Shown: positions 8,750-18,333, counted from the first letter of the stretch. The stretch is DNA of 64,000 nucleotides from Bin80 sp965220365 (GCA_965220365.1 OZ244823.1:2728001-2792000); one strand, 5' to 3'. Made by a program: numbers and translations. The notes: generated from the sequence alone by a model not told the origin.

Positions 8750-11684
8750 AAAAGAATTGACGGAAAAGATTTGAGTCCCGCGACTTGAATGCATCACGAA
8801 AACGATAACCCAGATCATACCGGAGCACAAACCCACCAAAAAGATTAAGTCGAAACCCGAACCCTGTGGAACCAAGGGTTTCCCCGGCGTAAATCTGGCG
8901 AATTCGCTCATGGTACCGATCATTCCAAGCATGTGCGGCATCAAAAAATAGTGCACCCCTAAGGTTAACAATCCCCAAAATTGCTAAGGGCGGAACGTAT
9001 GCTGAAGGATTCTCAACCAGAGGGAAGCGTAACTCGTGAGATGTAAACCAGGCCTTCTTGCCACGTACATCAAAGAGCGGATATCCCCGCAAGTCCCAAC
9101 TTCCGCCCATGAACCACAAACGGGCTTCACGCCCATGATTCATGCGACCCAAAGCGCGGGACGCAAAAGTAACATTCCGTGCTATCCTCAAATAATGCCG
9201 AATGTCTGCCTCCAATGTGATGTAATTTACGTTGGAATACAGTAAATCAGTCGTATAGGCCACGGATATCCTCCCCCTCCATCCATCCTGGGGACCGTTA
9301 TAACCAAACAATGCATTATCATGAACCAAGCTGATTTGATTCGTCAATAACAATGCCTGACGGTCAATCCTGCGTTGAGGTATTTCCTTATGATCCCAGC
9401 TTAGAGAAGTTGCCACTTCAATCCGTCGGAACATCGAGATTGGGTAACTCACTGCTCCGAATCCACCCCATACCTCTTCCCAGAAACGCGGAAACTCTGT
9501 AGGTGCATCCGGGTCGGTCAGATCATACCTCAATCCCCCGTACCGGTAAACCCCGTACCCAACATTCGCCCTGCGATTGAGATGCAGCCTGGAAATATTT
9601 ACATTCAGGCTTCTGAGAAAATCTCCCGTGTATTCGCTCGTGTTGAATATGGTGAAAAAGAAACGATCATTGCCCAAAAGATCTGAGAAGGAAAGGACGG
9701 CGGCACCACCTGCCCCCCACACTGCACTACTGGATATCTGTCCCTGCGCAATGTCCAATCCATACCGCCGTCGATACTGCAAACGATCAGTTTCTGAAGT
9801 CGCCTCAATCCGAGGGAACGTCCAAGGTTCTTGGGACTCTATGGCCAGGGGGGCTGGATGTAACGACACAGGCCTCTGCAGTAATGTATCCAAACCACCC
9901 AGAGCACGCACGGTAAATCGATAGTTCTCAAATGCAGAAAAGATGACTTGGTGGTCCTCTGTCCAAACCGGATCATAGATTGCGGTAGTTAACTCTGTTA
10001 ACCGCTTTTTCCATCGTATCCCGGGGCTTGGGGGGCTAATTTCATGGATTTCCATGTCCGCCAGAACAACGACAGGCGGAGCCGGTTTGGCATCAATCAC
10101 ATAAAGATCCTGGCCGCCGTAACGTCCCGTTGAATCTTTTTTCGTACTCGTATAAATAATCTGCGAACCATCTGGGCTCCAGCTGGGAGAAAAATCATGC
10201 TGCGAACCATAGGTGATATAATCAATCGTACCCGTCTCCAGTTCATACGTGAACAGGTTGTAGGCATTTTCAAAGCCCTTTGAAGTCCGATCAGAGGAAA
10301 AGACCAGATAATGGCCATCCGGGCTCCAGGCTGGATCACGCTCATCATAACTATCATTCGTTAACCGCCTTAGCTGATCCCCCTCTATATCATAAACGTA
10401 CAGATCTATAAAGCCGCTTTGATCAATCGCCACGAAGGCAATATGCATCCCATCTGGACTCCACGACGGTGAATACAGCGCGAGCATCCCACCAAAACCG
10501 TAGATGGGTCCGATTGAGCCGGATTCCAAGTCATAGGTATGAATCACATCTGCCTCTCCACTTTTGGTAACAAAAGCTAACCATCCATCTTCTGACACAC
10601 TCATCCGACTATCCAAAAGATGAAACGACTCAAACTGGCTGTTTCGTTCACCACGAATTAAAACATCCGGTTGATCAATTGGAGTATACGTCGAATCGAC
10701 CTGGACGTAATACACATTACTGTAACCGCCGTGGTTCCCCGTGAACAAAACCTGCCGCTGCCCATTTTTCGTCTGATAGAAAGCGGGCTTTGAGTTGAAT
10801 CCTTCCATAGAGAGCCCTTCCGTCAACAGAGTGGGACTCTGAGCAGCATCCAACTGAGTATAATAAGTTTTGCGCAGCCACTGCTGCCATTGAATACTGA
10901 TCTCTTGTAAATCCTCCTGCAACGTATACTCTATCACCTTCCGGAAATCCCGGTCAATCCAAGCGTTATCAATCAAAGACAGGAGTTTGTCTTCACCATA
11001 GTTCTCCGAAATAAAACGACATAAAGCTTCCCCCTCCTTGTACATCACATAGGAGCCACTAATTCTGTATATATTTTCTAAGGGGACCAAATAGTTTGCA
11101 TAGATCGCATCCCGCATGATCATCTCATGTTGATAGTCTTGCGGACCCGACCAATACTCTGCCAACCCTTCGGTAAACCATAGTGGAGGCAACCGATCCA
11201 TTGGAATACGATAATCCCGATATACACGCGCGATTTTGTGCATTGTGAACACATGCACCATTTCATGGCGAATCACTCGCCGGAATCGATGCAGATTCCC
11301 ATTCGCAGGGATTACCACACGTCCCTTTAGAAACTCATAAAAGCCCCCGACACCATCAGGGATAAATCCATCTGTGATGTTTGTTTGCTTGAAGTGAAGC
11401 TGGGAGGAATAAAATACAATGGGGACGCGGCGCGTTACGGAAAAGTTAAATCGATTTTGGAGTTCCGCGTACGCCTCTTCCGCAAAGGCCGCACCATGTT
11501 CAGCGAGCTCCTGCATTTTAGGATAGAAATACACATCGAAATGCTCTGTCTGAAGCACATTCCAGTCAAAATCTTCATACTGTATCTTGTTACGCCCGAA
11601 ATGAAAATTGTACTGTGCGAACACCGGAGGCACAGCAACCCCTAGGGCAACACACAAGCTCCATACAACAACCGTGTAGCGCAT
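8733..11684 (-). CDS. Outer-membrane protein: MA-type peptidase domain, PD40 propeller and BamA-like barrel
   Basis: This 983-residue protein has a signal peptide (to VFAQ). The N-terminal third has a gluzincin site, HEMVH (HExxH) at about residue 140, with a downstream WFTEGLAEYWSG supplying the third ligand. The middle has TolB/PD40 propeller repeats with WSPDG motifs (YSPSWSPDGMHIAF, DPAWSPDGHYLVF, SPSWSPDGSQIIY). The last ~350 residues look like an Omp85/surface-antigen barrel ending RQFFFGFDF, with a terminal aromatic. It is probably an outer-membrane protein with a periplasmic or surface metalloprotease. This architecture is known in Bacteroidota; the substrate is not. Confidence 0.85.
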   Translation of the reverse strand: MRYTVVVWSLCVALGVAVPPVFAQYNFHFGRNKIQYEDFDWNVLQTEHFDVYFYPKMQELAEHGAAFAEEAYAELQNRFNFSVTRRVPIVFYSSQLHFKQTNITDGFIPDGVGGFYEFLKGRVVIPANGNLHRFRRVIRHEMVHVFTMHKIARVYRDYRIPMDRLPPLWFTEGLAEYWSGPQDYQHEMIMRDAIYANYLVPLENIYRISGSYVMYKEGEALCRFISENYGEDKLLSLIDNAWIDRDFRKVIEYTLQEDLQEISIQWQQWLRKTYYTQLDAAQSPTLLTEGLSMEGFNSKPAFYQTKNGQRQVLFTGNHGGYSNVYYVQVDSTYTPIDQPDVLIRGERNSQFESFHLLDSRMSVSEDGWLAFVTKSGEADVIHTYDLESGSIGPIYGFGGMLALYSPSWSPDGMHIAFVAIDQSGFIDLYVYDIEGDQLRRLTNDSYDERDPAWSPDGHYLVFSSDRTSKGFENAYNLFTYELETGTIDYITYGSQHDFSPSWSPDGSQIIYTSTKKDSTGRYGGQDLYVIDAKPAPPVVVLADMEIHEISPPSPGIRWKKRLTELTTAIYDPVWTEDHQVIFSAFENYRFTVRALGGLDTLLQRPVSLHPAPLAIESQEPWTFPRIEATSETDRLQYRRRYGLDIAQGQISSSAVWGAGGAAVLSFSDLLGNDRFFFTIFNTSEYTGDFLRSLNVNISRLHLNRRANVGYGVYRYGGLRYDLTDPDAPTEFPRFWEEVWGGFGAVSYPISMFRRIEVATSLSWDHKEIPQRRIDRQALLLTNQISLVHDNALFGYNGPQDGWRGRISVAYTTDLLYSNVNYITLEADIRHYLRIARNVTFASRALGRMNHGREARLWFMGGSWDLRGYPLFDVRGKKAWFTSHELRFPLVENPSAYVPPLAILGIVNLRGALFFDAAHAWNDRYHERIRQIYAGETLGSTGFGFRLNLFGGFVLRYDLGYRFRDAFKSRDSNLFRQFFFGFDF

Positions 11685-11737
11685 GAATCAATGGCGGTTC
11701 CTGTACGCAACGCCATTATTCACACACCGTTCCGTCA

Positions 11738-12787
11738 TCAGCCTTGCACTAAGGCAGCCTTCAGTTTGGAAATCAATCCTACTGGAGACGGATCCGTCTC
11801 ATTCAATATCGCAAGATACAGACTCACCCAGTCACTGATATACATGATCGATAAAAGACGTGCGAGTCTACTATTGCCTTCACTTTTTATCTCATTCCAA
11901 CTGTGTGCATATGGGGCCAATAACGATTCCGTCACCTCAAGCCTGCGCTGCGTACGTTCATGATCTTCCCTATCGCGTAGCGCGATGACAGCGAGTTGCT
12001 TTAATTCCGCTTGGAATCGTGCCCATCCCATGATCTCGTTATGATTCATCTCGGGGAGACAATTCCCAACGGCAAAGCTCTTTGCATTCTCATGCATTTG
12101 ATTGCGCCAACGAGTATTCGCCGCGGCAAATTGCTCGCTGCTATAGATTACAGGAAACCGGCCGTGCAAAGTTTTGGCTAACTTCATGGCTGGATTGTTC
12201 GGATTAGACAGATCCGACATCACCTCTGACTGCCGAGCTGTTATGGATATAGATTCATCCCAATCTTCTAGACTGACTGCTGTGAGTTGAAGTGGCTCCG
12301 TAATCGTCAGCAGTGCGGACAATGAATGTGGTAGCGCCGCACGCGGCTGAATTCCAGAGGGGAGTTTCACTAGGGGAACGTTGTTTGCGCGAGCACGCTC
12401 CGCGAGTTTCCCTCCCGTAGAGATAGTCACCACCCTGGCCCCGCGTGTAATGGCATCCTCAAAGGCAGCTAGACTTTCTTCAGTATTCCCCGAGTAACTT
12501 GAGGCTACAACAGCGGTATTGGACCCCACCCATGCGGGTAGGGAATAACTGCGTGATACAGCAACCGGGATGGATGCATGATCAACTGCGAGTGCCGCTA
12601 AAATATCTCCCCCCATCGCACTGCCCCCCATACCGGCAACTACGAATCCTGTGATCCCATCTCCCGGCCAACCATCCACTTTGGCTGCCAGAGCACGTGT
12701 ACGCCCCTGTTTCAAGTGCTCAGAGAAGCCCTGAACAGCCTCGTACATTCCTTCCGAATCAATCTGATCTAATATCTTTTTTGTCAT
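11738..12787 (-). CDS. Bifunctional phosphoglucose/phosphomannose isomerase
   Basis: This 349-residue protein has a SIS-fold N-terminus: VVAGMGGSAMGGDILAAL (about 48-65) and SSYSGNTEESL (about 95-105), the phosphosugar-binding loops. The C-terminal half is of the bact-PGI type and includes the conserved PEMNHNEIMGW segment. It interconverts glucose-6-P, fructose-6-P and mannose-6-P, feeding glycolysis and mannose sugar nucleotides. Length fits the short archaeal/bacterial type rather than E. coli Pgi. It is followed by the outer-membrane peptidase gene after 53 bp. Confidence 0.93.
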   Translation of the reverse strand: MTKKILDQIDSEGMYEAVQGFSEHLKQGRTRALAAKVDGWPGDGITGFVVAGMGGSAMGGDILAALAVDHASIPVAVSRSYSLPAWVGSNTAVVASSYSGNTEESLAAFEDAITRGARVVTISTGGKLAERARANNVPLVKLPSGIQPRAALPHSLSALLTITEPLQLTAVSLEDWDESISITARQSEVMSDLSNPNNPAMKLAKTLHGRFPVIYSSEQFAAANTRWRNQMHENAKSFAVGNCLPEMNHNEIMGWARFQAELKQLAVIALRDREDHERTQRRLEVTESLLAPYAHSWNEIKSEGNSRLARLLSIMYISDWVSLYLAILNETDPSPVGLISKLKAALVQG

Positions 12788-12885
12788 TATCTAGTGATTT
12801 CGGTCTGCGCAGTTTATTAACCGCGAGAACCTGTGAATTCAATTCGAGCGCCATTGAACCGTGTATCCGAAAAACGGATCAAACA

Positions 12886-13875
12886 CTAATAGATCCGAGA
12901 ACTTATCTCTTGAATGAGCGCGTGAAGCTCCGTGGTATTACCTGAAAGCGAACGGACCCGATCCAGAGCTTGGTGCGTGTAGCTCTGGACATGTTCACGT
13001 GCTGCTTCTAAAACCCCAAGCGCCTCCATTCGTGCTCGCGCCTCAGGAATTTCTTCCTCGGTTAGACCTGAACCAGGATAAATCCCAGTAAAGAATGTTG
13101 CATCTTCCCCCGTTGCTCGCTGACGTGCTTCAGTCAATAGATACGTCCCTTTCCCCTCCATCAAATCTCCTCCCTGAACCTTTCCCCAACGCTGATCATC
13201 CGCCACCAGATCTAGGAGATCGTCATTAATCTGAAAGGCCCTCCCTATAAATTTACCTGCATCCCTTAATGCCAAGCGGGAATCGGGGTCTGCTTTGCCG
13301 GCAATCCCACCCATTTCAAGTGAAGCGGAGAGCAGCCCACCTGTCTTACCATCAACCATATGCAGGTAGTCAGCGGTCGTGAGATTCTGGCTATTTCCAA
13401 TGACCATATCTAATGCCTGCCCTTCACATAATTCTCGAATCATCCTCCCAAACACCTGGGTTAGTTGTGCAGGATCTCCTGAAGTTGCCCACCCGATACA
13501 CTCAGATGCCAAGGCAAGTAATACATCACCACACAGAATTGCTGTGTCTATATTCCATAGGACATGAACCGTTTTTCGACCCCTGCGACTATCTGCATGA
13601 TCCATGATGTCATCATGGACGAGAGAAAAATTGTGGACCAGCTCTACGGCTAAGGCGAGTGGCATCGCGTGCCTGATTCCAACCCCAAATACCTCTGCCG
13701 AAAGAAGTAGCAAAGCCGGTCGTACACGCTTACCCCCACCTGAAAGTACGTACCGTACGGAGTCATAGAGCTCACCTGGTTGATGATCTCTGACTAGGTC
13801 TGAGAGACCTAAGTTAATCTCATCGCGAAGTCTTTCAAGCTTTATTTCCAGATCAGTATCCCGTTGCCTTCCCAT
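12886..13875 (-). CDS. Polyprenyl diphosphate synthase (isoprenoid)
   Basis: This 329-residue trans-prenyltransferase has both Asp-rich motifs: DDIMD (in LVHDDIMDHADSRRG) and DDLLD (in INDDLLDLVAD), plus GGKRVRPALLLL. It condenses isopentenyl diphosphate with allylic diphosphates to make quinone side chains or a lipid-carrier precursor. The product length cannot be read from sequence. It lies 23 bp after adenylate kinase on the same strand. Confidence 0.93.
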   Translation of the reverse strand: MGRQRDTDLEIKLERLRDEINLGLSDLVRDHQPGELYDSVRYVLSGGGKRVRPALLLLSAEVFGVGIRHAMPLALAVELVHNFSLVHDDIMDHADSRRGRKTVHVLWNIDTAILCGDVLLALASECIGWATSGDPAQLTQVFGRMIRELCEGQALDMVIGNSQNLTTADYLHMVDGKTGGLLSASLEMGGIAGKADPDSRLALRDAGKFIGRAFQINDDLLDLVADDQRWGKVQGGDLMEGKGTYLLTEARQRATGEDATFFTGIYPGSGLTEEEIPEARARMEALGVLEAAREHVQSYTHQALDRVRSLSGNTTELHALIQEISSRIY

Positions 13876-13898
13876 GTGTTACCATTGATTTCTGGAAA

Positions 13899-14567
13899 CT
13901 ACGGCATTTGCAGGGTTGAACATATCTGTGCGTGTACTTCAGAAAACGACCCCAAGGCCTGAACAGGTCGAAGAAGGCCTCGAGAGGCATAATACTCAAT
14001 CAGCGGGTGGGTCTCCCGGTAATAAACCTTTAACCGTTTTCGAATTGCATCCGGCTGATCGTCTGGGCGAGAGACGATAAATTCGGCCTCTTCCTTGGGT
14101 GGCGGCTTATTCGATAGATGAAAATTTTCACCGGTAAGAGAGTGGATCCGCCGTTGCGATAAGCGTGAAACCACATCTTCGTCGTCAAGAACTAATTGGA
14201 TTACAGCAGTCAGGGAGACACCTTGAGCGTCTAGGAATTCATGTAGCCACTGTGCTTGTTGGATCGTACGCGGGTAGCCGTCAAGAATAAATCCTTGAGA
14301 ACTTGCAGCGTTGATCGCATCTTCGGCCAATGAACGTATCATCTCGTCAGGAACTAGACGCCCCGTGACGATATACTTTCTTGCTTTAATCCCTATTGGG
14401 GTCTCCGCTTTTATTTCTGTACGGAGGATGCCGCCCGTAGATATATGCGTGAGTCCTCGCTTAGTCGCCAGCAGCCTTGCCTGTGTCCCCTTGCCTGACC
14501 CTGGAGGGCCCAGGAAGACAAGTCGATGATCCGCTTCGACAATATCAGGATTCTTTCTCTGCCCCAT
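13899..14567 (-). CDS. adk: Adenylate kinase
   Basis: This 222-residue kinase has the P-loop FLGPPGSGKGTQ (about residues 18-29), GFILDGYPRTIQQAQWL, a LID region with RRIHSLTGENFHL and the SRPDDQPDAIRKRL motif. It converts ATP plus AMP to 2 ADP in the cytoplasm. One residue is unusual: the conserved ISTGD is ISTGGILR here, replacing the Asp. The LID has no zinc cysteines. A ~15-residue N-terminal extension overlaps the upstream gene by 23 bp, so a later start is possible. Confidence 0.93.
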   Translation of the reverse strand: MGQRKNPDIVEADHRLVFLGPPGSGKGTQARLLATKRGLTHISTGGILRTEIKAETPIGIKARKYIVTGRLVPDEMIRSLAEDAINAASSQGFILDGYPRTIQQAQWLHEFLDAQGVSLTAVIQLVLDDEDVVSRLSQRRIHSLTGENFHLSNKPPPKEEAEFIVSRPDDQPDAIRKRLKVYYRETHPLIEYYASRGLLRPVQALGSFSEVHAQICSTLQMP

Positions 14568-15009
14568 CCTTGTCTAGTGCCTTTAGGCTCATCTCAACGG
14601 CCATAGGGAGGAGTAACCGGAATAATTCGTTGAGTGCACTAGCTCGCTGTGGGGCCACATAAGTACGGAGAGCCCCACGGACAGCTTCCTCTGAGGTTTC
14701 TCCGTTATTTAAACGTTCTTTGATAGACTCAACTACAGGAGCCAATACTGCGTCAAGTAGCGCACCATCACCAGAATTTCCCTCACGCCGACCACCTCCA
14801 ATCAAATACCCGAGTACTACACCCGCACCAAGAACCGCACAGGCACTGCCAATGGGATGTTTTACAATGATATCTTTCACCGGAGGTACCATACCACTCA
14901 CCTCACGGCGAAGTGCACCCAGGTGCTGCTCAATTTGGTGTGCACGGTCATCAAGCGCTGCACGAACGTCACTACTCGTCCGTTTCTTTTTCTGATCCAT
15001 TTTGTCCAT
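14545..15009 (-). CDS. Small membrane protein, DUF883/YqjD-like
   Basis: This 154-residue protein begins with a charged, probably coiled-coil stretch (to ~60). A single Gly-rich hydrophobic segment follows (HPIGSACAVLGAGVVLGYLIGGG), as in DUF883/YqjD-type membrane proteins. The C-terminal half is helical. It overlaps the upstream holin-X-like gene by 38 bp and adenylate kinase by 23 bp, so the three are probably co-transcribed. YqjD relatives tie ribosomes to the membrane in stationary phase; that role is not shown here. Confidence 0.65.
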   Translation of the reverse strand: MDKMDQKKKRTSSDVRAALDDRAHQIEQHLGALRREVSGMVPPVKDIIVKHPIGSACAVLGAGVVLGYLIGGGRREGNSGDGALLDAVLAPVVESIKERLNNGETSEEAVRGALRTYVAPQRASALNELFRLLLPMAVEMSLKALDKDGAEKES

Positions 15010-15367
15010 TCGTCTCAGTAATCGTACGATCTATGTTTTTAACTTCAGGGGCCGTTAACCGAATCGCCAAGCGACTCAAGAGCCAAGCACCAACTCCCGT
15101 AATCACGCCGACGGATACAAACCCCCATATCATGTGCCCCAACAGAAATCCTAACCCCAATGCCGCAGCAAGTAGCAGAAAGATAACAGAAACAGTAAGT
15201 AAAAACCCTGTGACGATCACGGCATAGATCGTTTTTCGGTTTTGCAGGATCGTTTCCCAATACTGCCAACCTGCCAGCTGCACCCTGAGATCCAGCCAAG
15301 CCTGGAGGTTTTTGACTAGCTCCTTGGAGTGCAGTGTAATGCGATCAGACTTACTTGTTTTCCACAC
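14972..15367 (-). CDS. Phage holin family-like membrane protein (Holin-X/YqjE type)
   Basis: This 131-residue protein has two close hydrophobic segments, YAVIVTGFLLTVSVIFLLLAAALGLGFLLGHMIWGF and VSVGVITGVGAWLLSRLAIRL, after an amphipathic start. This resembles the holin superfamily III / YqjE proteins that sit beside YqjD-like genes. It is probably a cell-envelope stress or stationary-phase protein rather than a phage holin, since no phage genes are near. Together with the DUF883-like gene it forms a YqjE-YqjD-type pair. Confidence 0.62.
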   Translation of the reverse strand: MWKTSKSDRITLHSKELVKNLQAWLDLRVQLAGWQYWETILQNRKTIYAVIVTGFLLTVSVIFLLLAAALGLGFLLGHMIWGFVSVGVITGVGAWLLSRLAIRLTAPEVKNIDRTITETNGQNGSEKETDE

Positions 15368-15435
15368 GTCTCTTGACGATCAATTGCTACGCTGCCAAGC
15401 ACAACGCAAACTTGTGTGGGCCTTTTCTTGTTCCT

Positions 15436-16515
15436 CTACAAGCTACACAGAAAATCAATCGTATCTCTCCCATCAGGCTTCCATGCAAGAGCTGGTTTCT
15501 GCGTTGTCCCAAGTGGCTGAACATCCCAAGCCTCTGGTAATTTTTCGCATAAGCTGTCACGCGACACGACACATTGCACTTCGCTAAGTATTGCTTCAAC
15601 AAGGCGAATCGCTTCATCAAGATCCTCATATTCTACCCAACGCACATGCCCCGGAACCTGGACTTCAGGAGGCCCTTTGCTGATCAAAAATTCCAGACCA
15701 TCTCCATACGCATGTGGCTGCTTGATCGCAGCCAAGTAAGCCCTTTGTATTTCCAACCTTCCCGGGGTTAAGGGATGTGCAGGAAATACCCCTCGTACTT
15801 GGGCGAGGTGTCCGAGGCATCGGTCCGGTTCAAGCCCCTCAGGCGCGAAAATCAGCGCTAGATTGCGACATCCCATTCCCTCATGTAGTAATACATCCAA
15901 TGCTAAGTCATCCAAATCATGGTCCGTTTCAAGCCCATCCAAAATTGAAATCCCATACCGGTTACCACGGAATAGGCACTTCTGAGATGGTAGCCCCCTG
16001 ATCGTTGCAAGAGAACTGATTTGGGCAATCGCTGCATCACTGCCGGTCGCTATAACCGCCTCCACCTGTTTCCAGACTGCTCCGCGATCAACAAAGCTCA
16101 CATCCAGGTCTACTCCCTGATCACGGATCGTCTGAACGAACACTGGTAAGAGATAGGGAGATTTGCTGGACAATACACCCACATATGAATGGCCACAAAG
16201 GAGAACCGCGAGGAGGTCCTGCAATCCAGCGAATGGCACATTCCCGGCATTGATCACCCCAACCTGATGAACTTGTTTTGGCCTTCTTCCCCCAATCCAG
16301 TTTGTTAAAGCGGATTCCGTCAGCTCGCTCATTTGCTGATCAATCGCAAACTCTAAGGCCTCCTCCGTAAATGAGTTGGATGCCGTCAATGTCGCCTGTA
16401 CAGCCTCTCTTCTGTATGGCTGACTGGGATCAGACCATACGTGGGCGGCCTTGGATAACGCAGCAACCAGCGTATTCATGTACTCGCCAATAAGACTCTG
16501 TCTAATGAGCCTCAT
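15436..16515 (-). CDS. Acyl-CoA reductase, LuxC family
   Basis: This 359-residue protein matches LuxC: VINAGNVPFAGLQDLLAVLLCGH (cofactor domain), and the catalytic cysteine in HEGMGCRNLALIFAPE. LuxC reduces acyl-CoA or acyl-enzyme to the aldehyde with NADPH. A LuxE-like gene starts upstream on the same strand (16814-17767), so the two form a LuxE-LuxC pair, but no LuxD thioesterase or luciferase is present. The job here is therefore fatty aldehyde or alcohol supply for some lipid rather than light; that is inference. Confidence 0.85.
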   Translation of the reverse strand: MRLIRQSLIGEYMNTLVAALSKAAHVWSDPSQPYRREAVQATLTASNSFTEEALEFAIDQQMSELTESALTNWIGGRRPKQVHQVGVINAGNVPFAGLQDLLAVLLCGHSYVGVLSSKSPYLLPVFVQTIRDQGVDLDVSFVDRGAVWKQVEAVIATGSDAAIAQISSLATIRGLPSQKCLFRGNRYGISILDGLETDHDLDDLALDVLLHEGMGCRNLALIFAPEGLEPDRCLGHLAQVRGVFPAHPLTPGRLEIQRAYLAAIKQPHAYGDGLEFLISKGPPEVQVPGHVRWVEYEDLDEAIRLVEAILSEVQCVVSRDSLCEKLPEAWDVQPLGTTQKPALAWKPDGRDTIDFLCSL

Positions 16516-16813
16516 GTAACACCCCGAGTCCGGCGATTGTTGAGACTACCCTCCCTTAATCCGAAATATCATCACCTCCATCTTACAATCTTACAATGCT
16601 GTAAGTAACACCATAACTTCCTGAATAACGGAGGCGACGAAAGTCGTGCACCTAATTGCCCTGACAAAAACATATCAGGGATCGCTTGATCGATAATAAC
16701 ACTTTGGATAAGATTTTTTGATCGCCGACCTACTTACCGAAGATGGAACACCCTTTATCTGTCCACTCAATGTCAACCAACCTGCTGCTCACTTCAAACA
16801 ATTCCTTGAATTT
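16516..16813. other. Intergenic region between LuxE-like and LuxC-like genes
   Basis: Nearly 300 bp separate the two genes. A short hairpin (CCCTGA/TCAGGG, 16659-16680) and a GAAA-tetraloop stem near 16640 are seen, but no T-run makes either a clear terminator. LuxC may have its own promoter here. Confidence 0.4.
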
Positions 16814-17767
16814 TTACATACTCTCCAATAAAAAATTACACCCCCTGAGTGCACTTCCTGGAAAACGTCCCAGAACTTCAAACCCCTCTCCATGGCTCAC
16901 TCCCAGATCTTCCGTAAGAATACTGGAAACCGTGTGGATGTTTGCCAAATCGGTGATCGCGAGAAGCCCGGGCTGCCCATCAGATAGAATCTGTTTTGGA
17001 TTATATGGATCAACGACCTGAACCCGCATCCATGGTGGAGGCATGTACACGGGCCCGCTTTGCGTATAGGCCTGACTCAGGAGCTCACACATCCCATACT
17101 CACTCCAGACCTGATCTTCTTGAATACCGAATCCCTCCGCCAGACGCGTATGCAGTTCTCTCCGGGTAATCTCGCATTGATGGGTCTTCATCCCACCGGT
17201 TTCCACAATCCGCGCACTTTGAGGCAACTGCCAAGGCCCCACCTCAATCAAACCCAAAAGGCCAAATGCCGCACCAAAAAGCACTAACGAAGAGGTGGAA
17301 TCTGGATCATCGGGAAGCTCGCTATCTAAAAAGAACTGGCTCCTCTCATCCCCATACCGCTGAATGAGAATTTTCAGCATGCAAACGAGAGAGGATTCAG
17401 TAGAATACCCCGGCAAATGAGCCCAAATCGTGTATGGCCCCTTCCCAAACACGGCCTCGAAAGCTGCACACACAGAAGCCTCGTACACGGCCAGCCGGCG
17501 CACGAAATGTCGGCTTCGGAGTCCGCTCCCCGTCGCGCTACTGATAAATACACGCTCCGCTTCTGAAACTGGAAATGTCGCAATTTCGACATGCTTGAAT
17601 GCCGACACCGGCAGATGCTTCTCTCCAAAGCGTCGATAGACCTCACAATGTGTCCTCTGGTAGGTCTCCAGCACCTGCTCTATCTCAGCAAAAGCATGCT
17701 CTTCACGACTCAGCCCCGTGAACTGGGCTTCTATTTCCGCAATTGTCACGGTAGTTTGATCCGGCAA
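16814..17767 (-). CDS. LuxE-like acyl-protein synthetase
   Basis: This 317-residue protein is of the LuxE/ANL type. It shows the phosphate-binding-like SSATGSGLRSRHF (near residue 75), WSEYGMCELLSQAY (A5-like) and AITDLANIHTVSSILTEDLG (A7-like), ending GRFPGSALRGCNF. LuxE activates fatty acid with ATP and passes the acyl to LuxC, which lies downstream. Length matches the compact bacterial LuxE-like group. Its start overlaps the thioredoxin-fold gene by 22 bp. Confidence 0.82.
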   Translation of the reverse strand: MPDQTTVTIAEIEAQFTGLSREEHAFAEIEQVLETYQRTHCEVYRRFGEKHLPVSAFKHVEIATFPVSEAERVFISSATGSGLRSRHFVRRLAVYEASVCAAFEAVFGKGPYTIWAHLPGYSTESSLVCMLKILIQRYGDERSQFFLDSELPDDPDSTSSLVLFGAAFGLLGLIEVGPWQLPQSARIVETGGMKTHQCEITRRELHTRLAEGFGIQEDQVWSEYGMCELLSQAYTQSGPVYMPPPWMRVQVVDPYNPKQILSDGQPGLLAITDLANIHTVSSILTEDLGVSHGEGFEVLGRFPGSALRGCNFLLESM

Positions 17768-18315
17768 CCGAATGATTGCGTTGATGAGACGCTCACAGAT
17801 TGCCCATTGGAGAGTTGTTCAATGGCATCTTGAAACCAGGCATCCTGTACTTCCTGTGCATCGGCAGGCGAATCATCAATCCCACCTGTATAGACGAGTG
17901 CTTTTTCGCGATCAAAAACAAAAACATGCGGAGTCCTCTCCGCACCCAAAGTCTGAGCTAAACGCCCCCCCGGATCACGAACATATGCCACATCGTACTG
18001 CTTTCCAGTCTCAGCCTCTTTCGGGAAAACCGTGGCATCATTGCTATTCACTAAAATTACCGGAATACTTGCCGTGTTTAGGGCCTCAACGCGGGATTCA
18101 TACTGATCCGTCCAGTTACAGTCATTGCTCCAAAACACAAAAGCAGCACCCTGGTCTCCAAAAAGCGTGTGTGTTGAAGTGTCGCCGCCGCGCATATTTT
18201 GAAGTCCTATATCCGGCACTATACCACCAACTGATACCTGTGCTGCAACCACACTAGGCAGTAGACATACAGTGAGGAGAATTAGTCGGTACATGATTCT
18301 ATCGTTGTGGTTCAT
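17746..18315 (-). CDS. Exported thioredoxin-fold (redoxin/TlpA-like) protein
   Basis: This 189-residue protein has a signal peptide (to AAAQ-like VVAAQ) and a redoxin fold: FVFWSNDCNWTDQYESRV and later GAERTPHVFVFDREK, with the cis-Pro in the TPHVF segment. The active site has a single cysteine (DCNWT) rather than CxxC, so ordinary disulfide exchange is unlikely; it may be a peroxiredoxin-like or haem/metal-handling protein. The start could also be ATG 18294. It overlaps LuxE. Confidence 0.75.
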   Translation of the reverse strand: MNHNDRIMYRLILLTVCLLPSVVAAQVSVGGIVPDIGLQNMRGGDTSTHTLFGDQGAAFVFWSNDCNWTDQYESRVEALNTASIPVILVNSNDATVFPKEAETGKQYDVAYVRDPGGRLAQTLGAERTPHVFVFDREKALVYTGGIDDSPADAQEVQDAWFQDAIEQLSNGQSVSVSSTQSFGCRIKLP

Positions 18316-18333
18316 TGTCTATTTAAGCAGATA

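Noticed and set aside
14972..15367. Phage holin as a sign of a prophage
   Set aside because: No other phage genes are near, and the YqjE/YqjD-type pairing is a better explanation.
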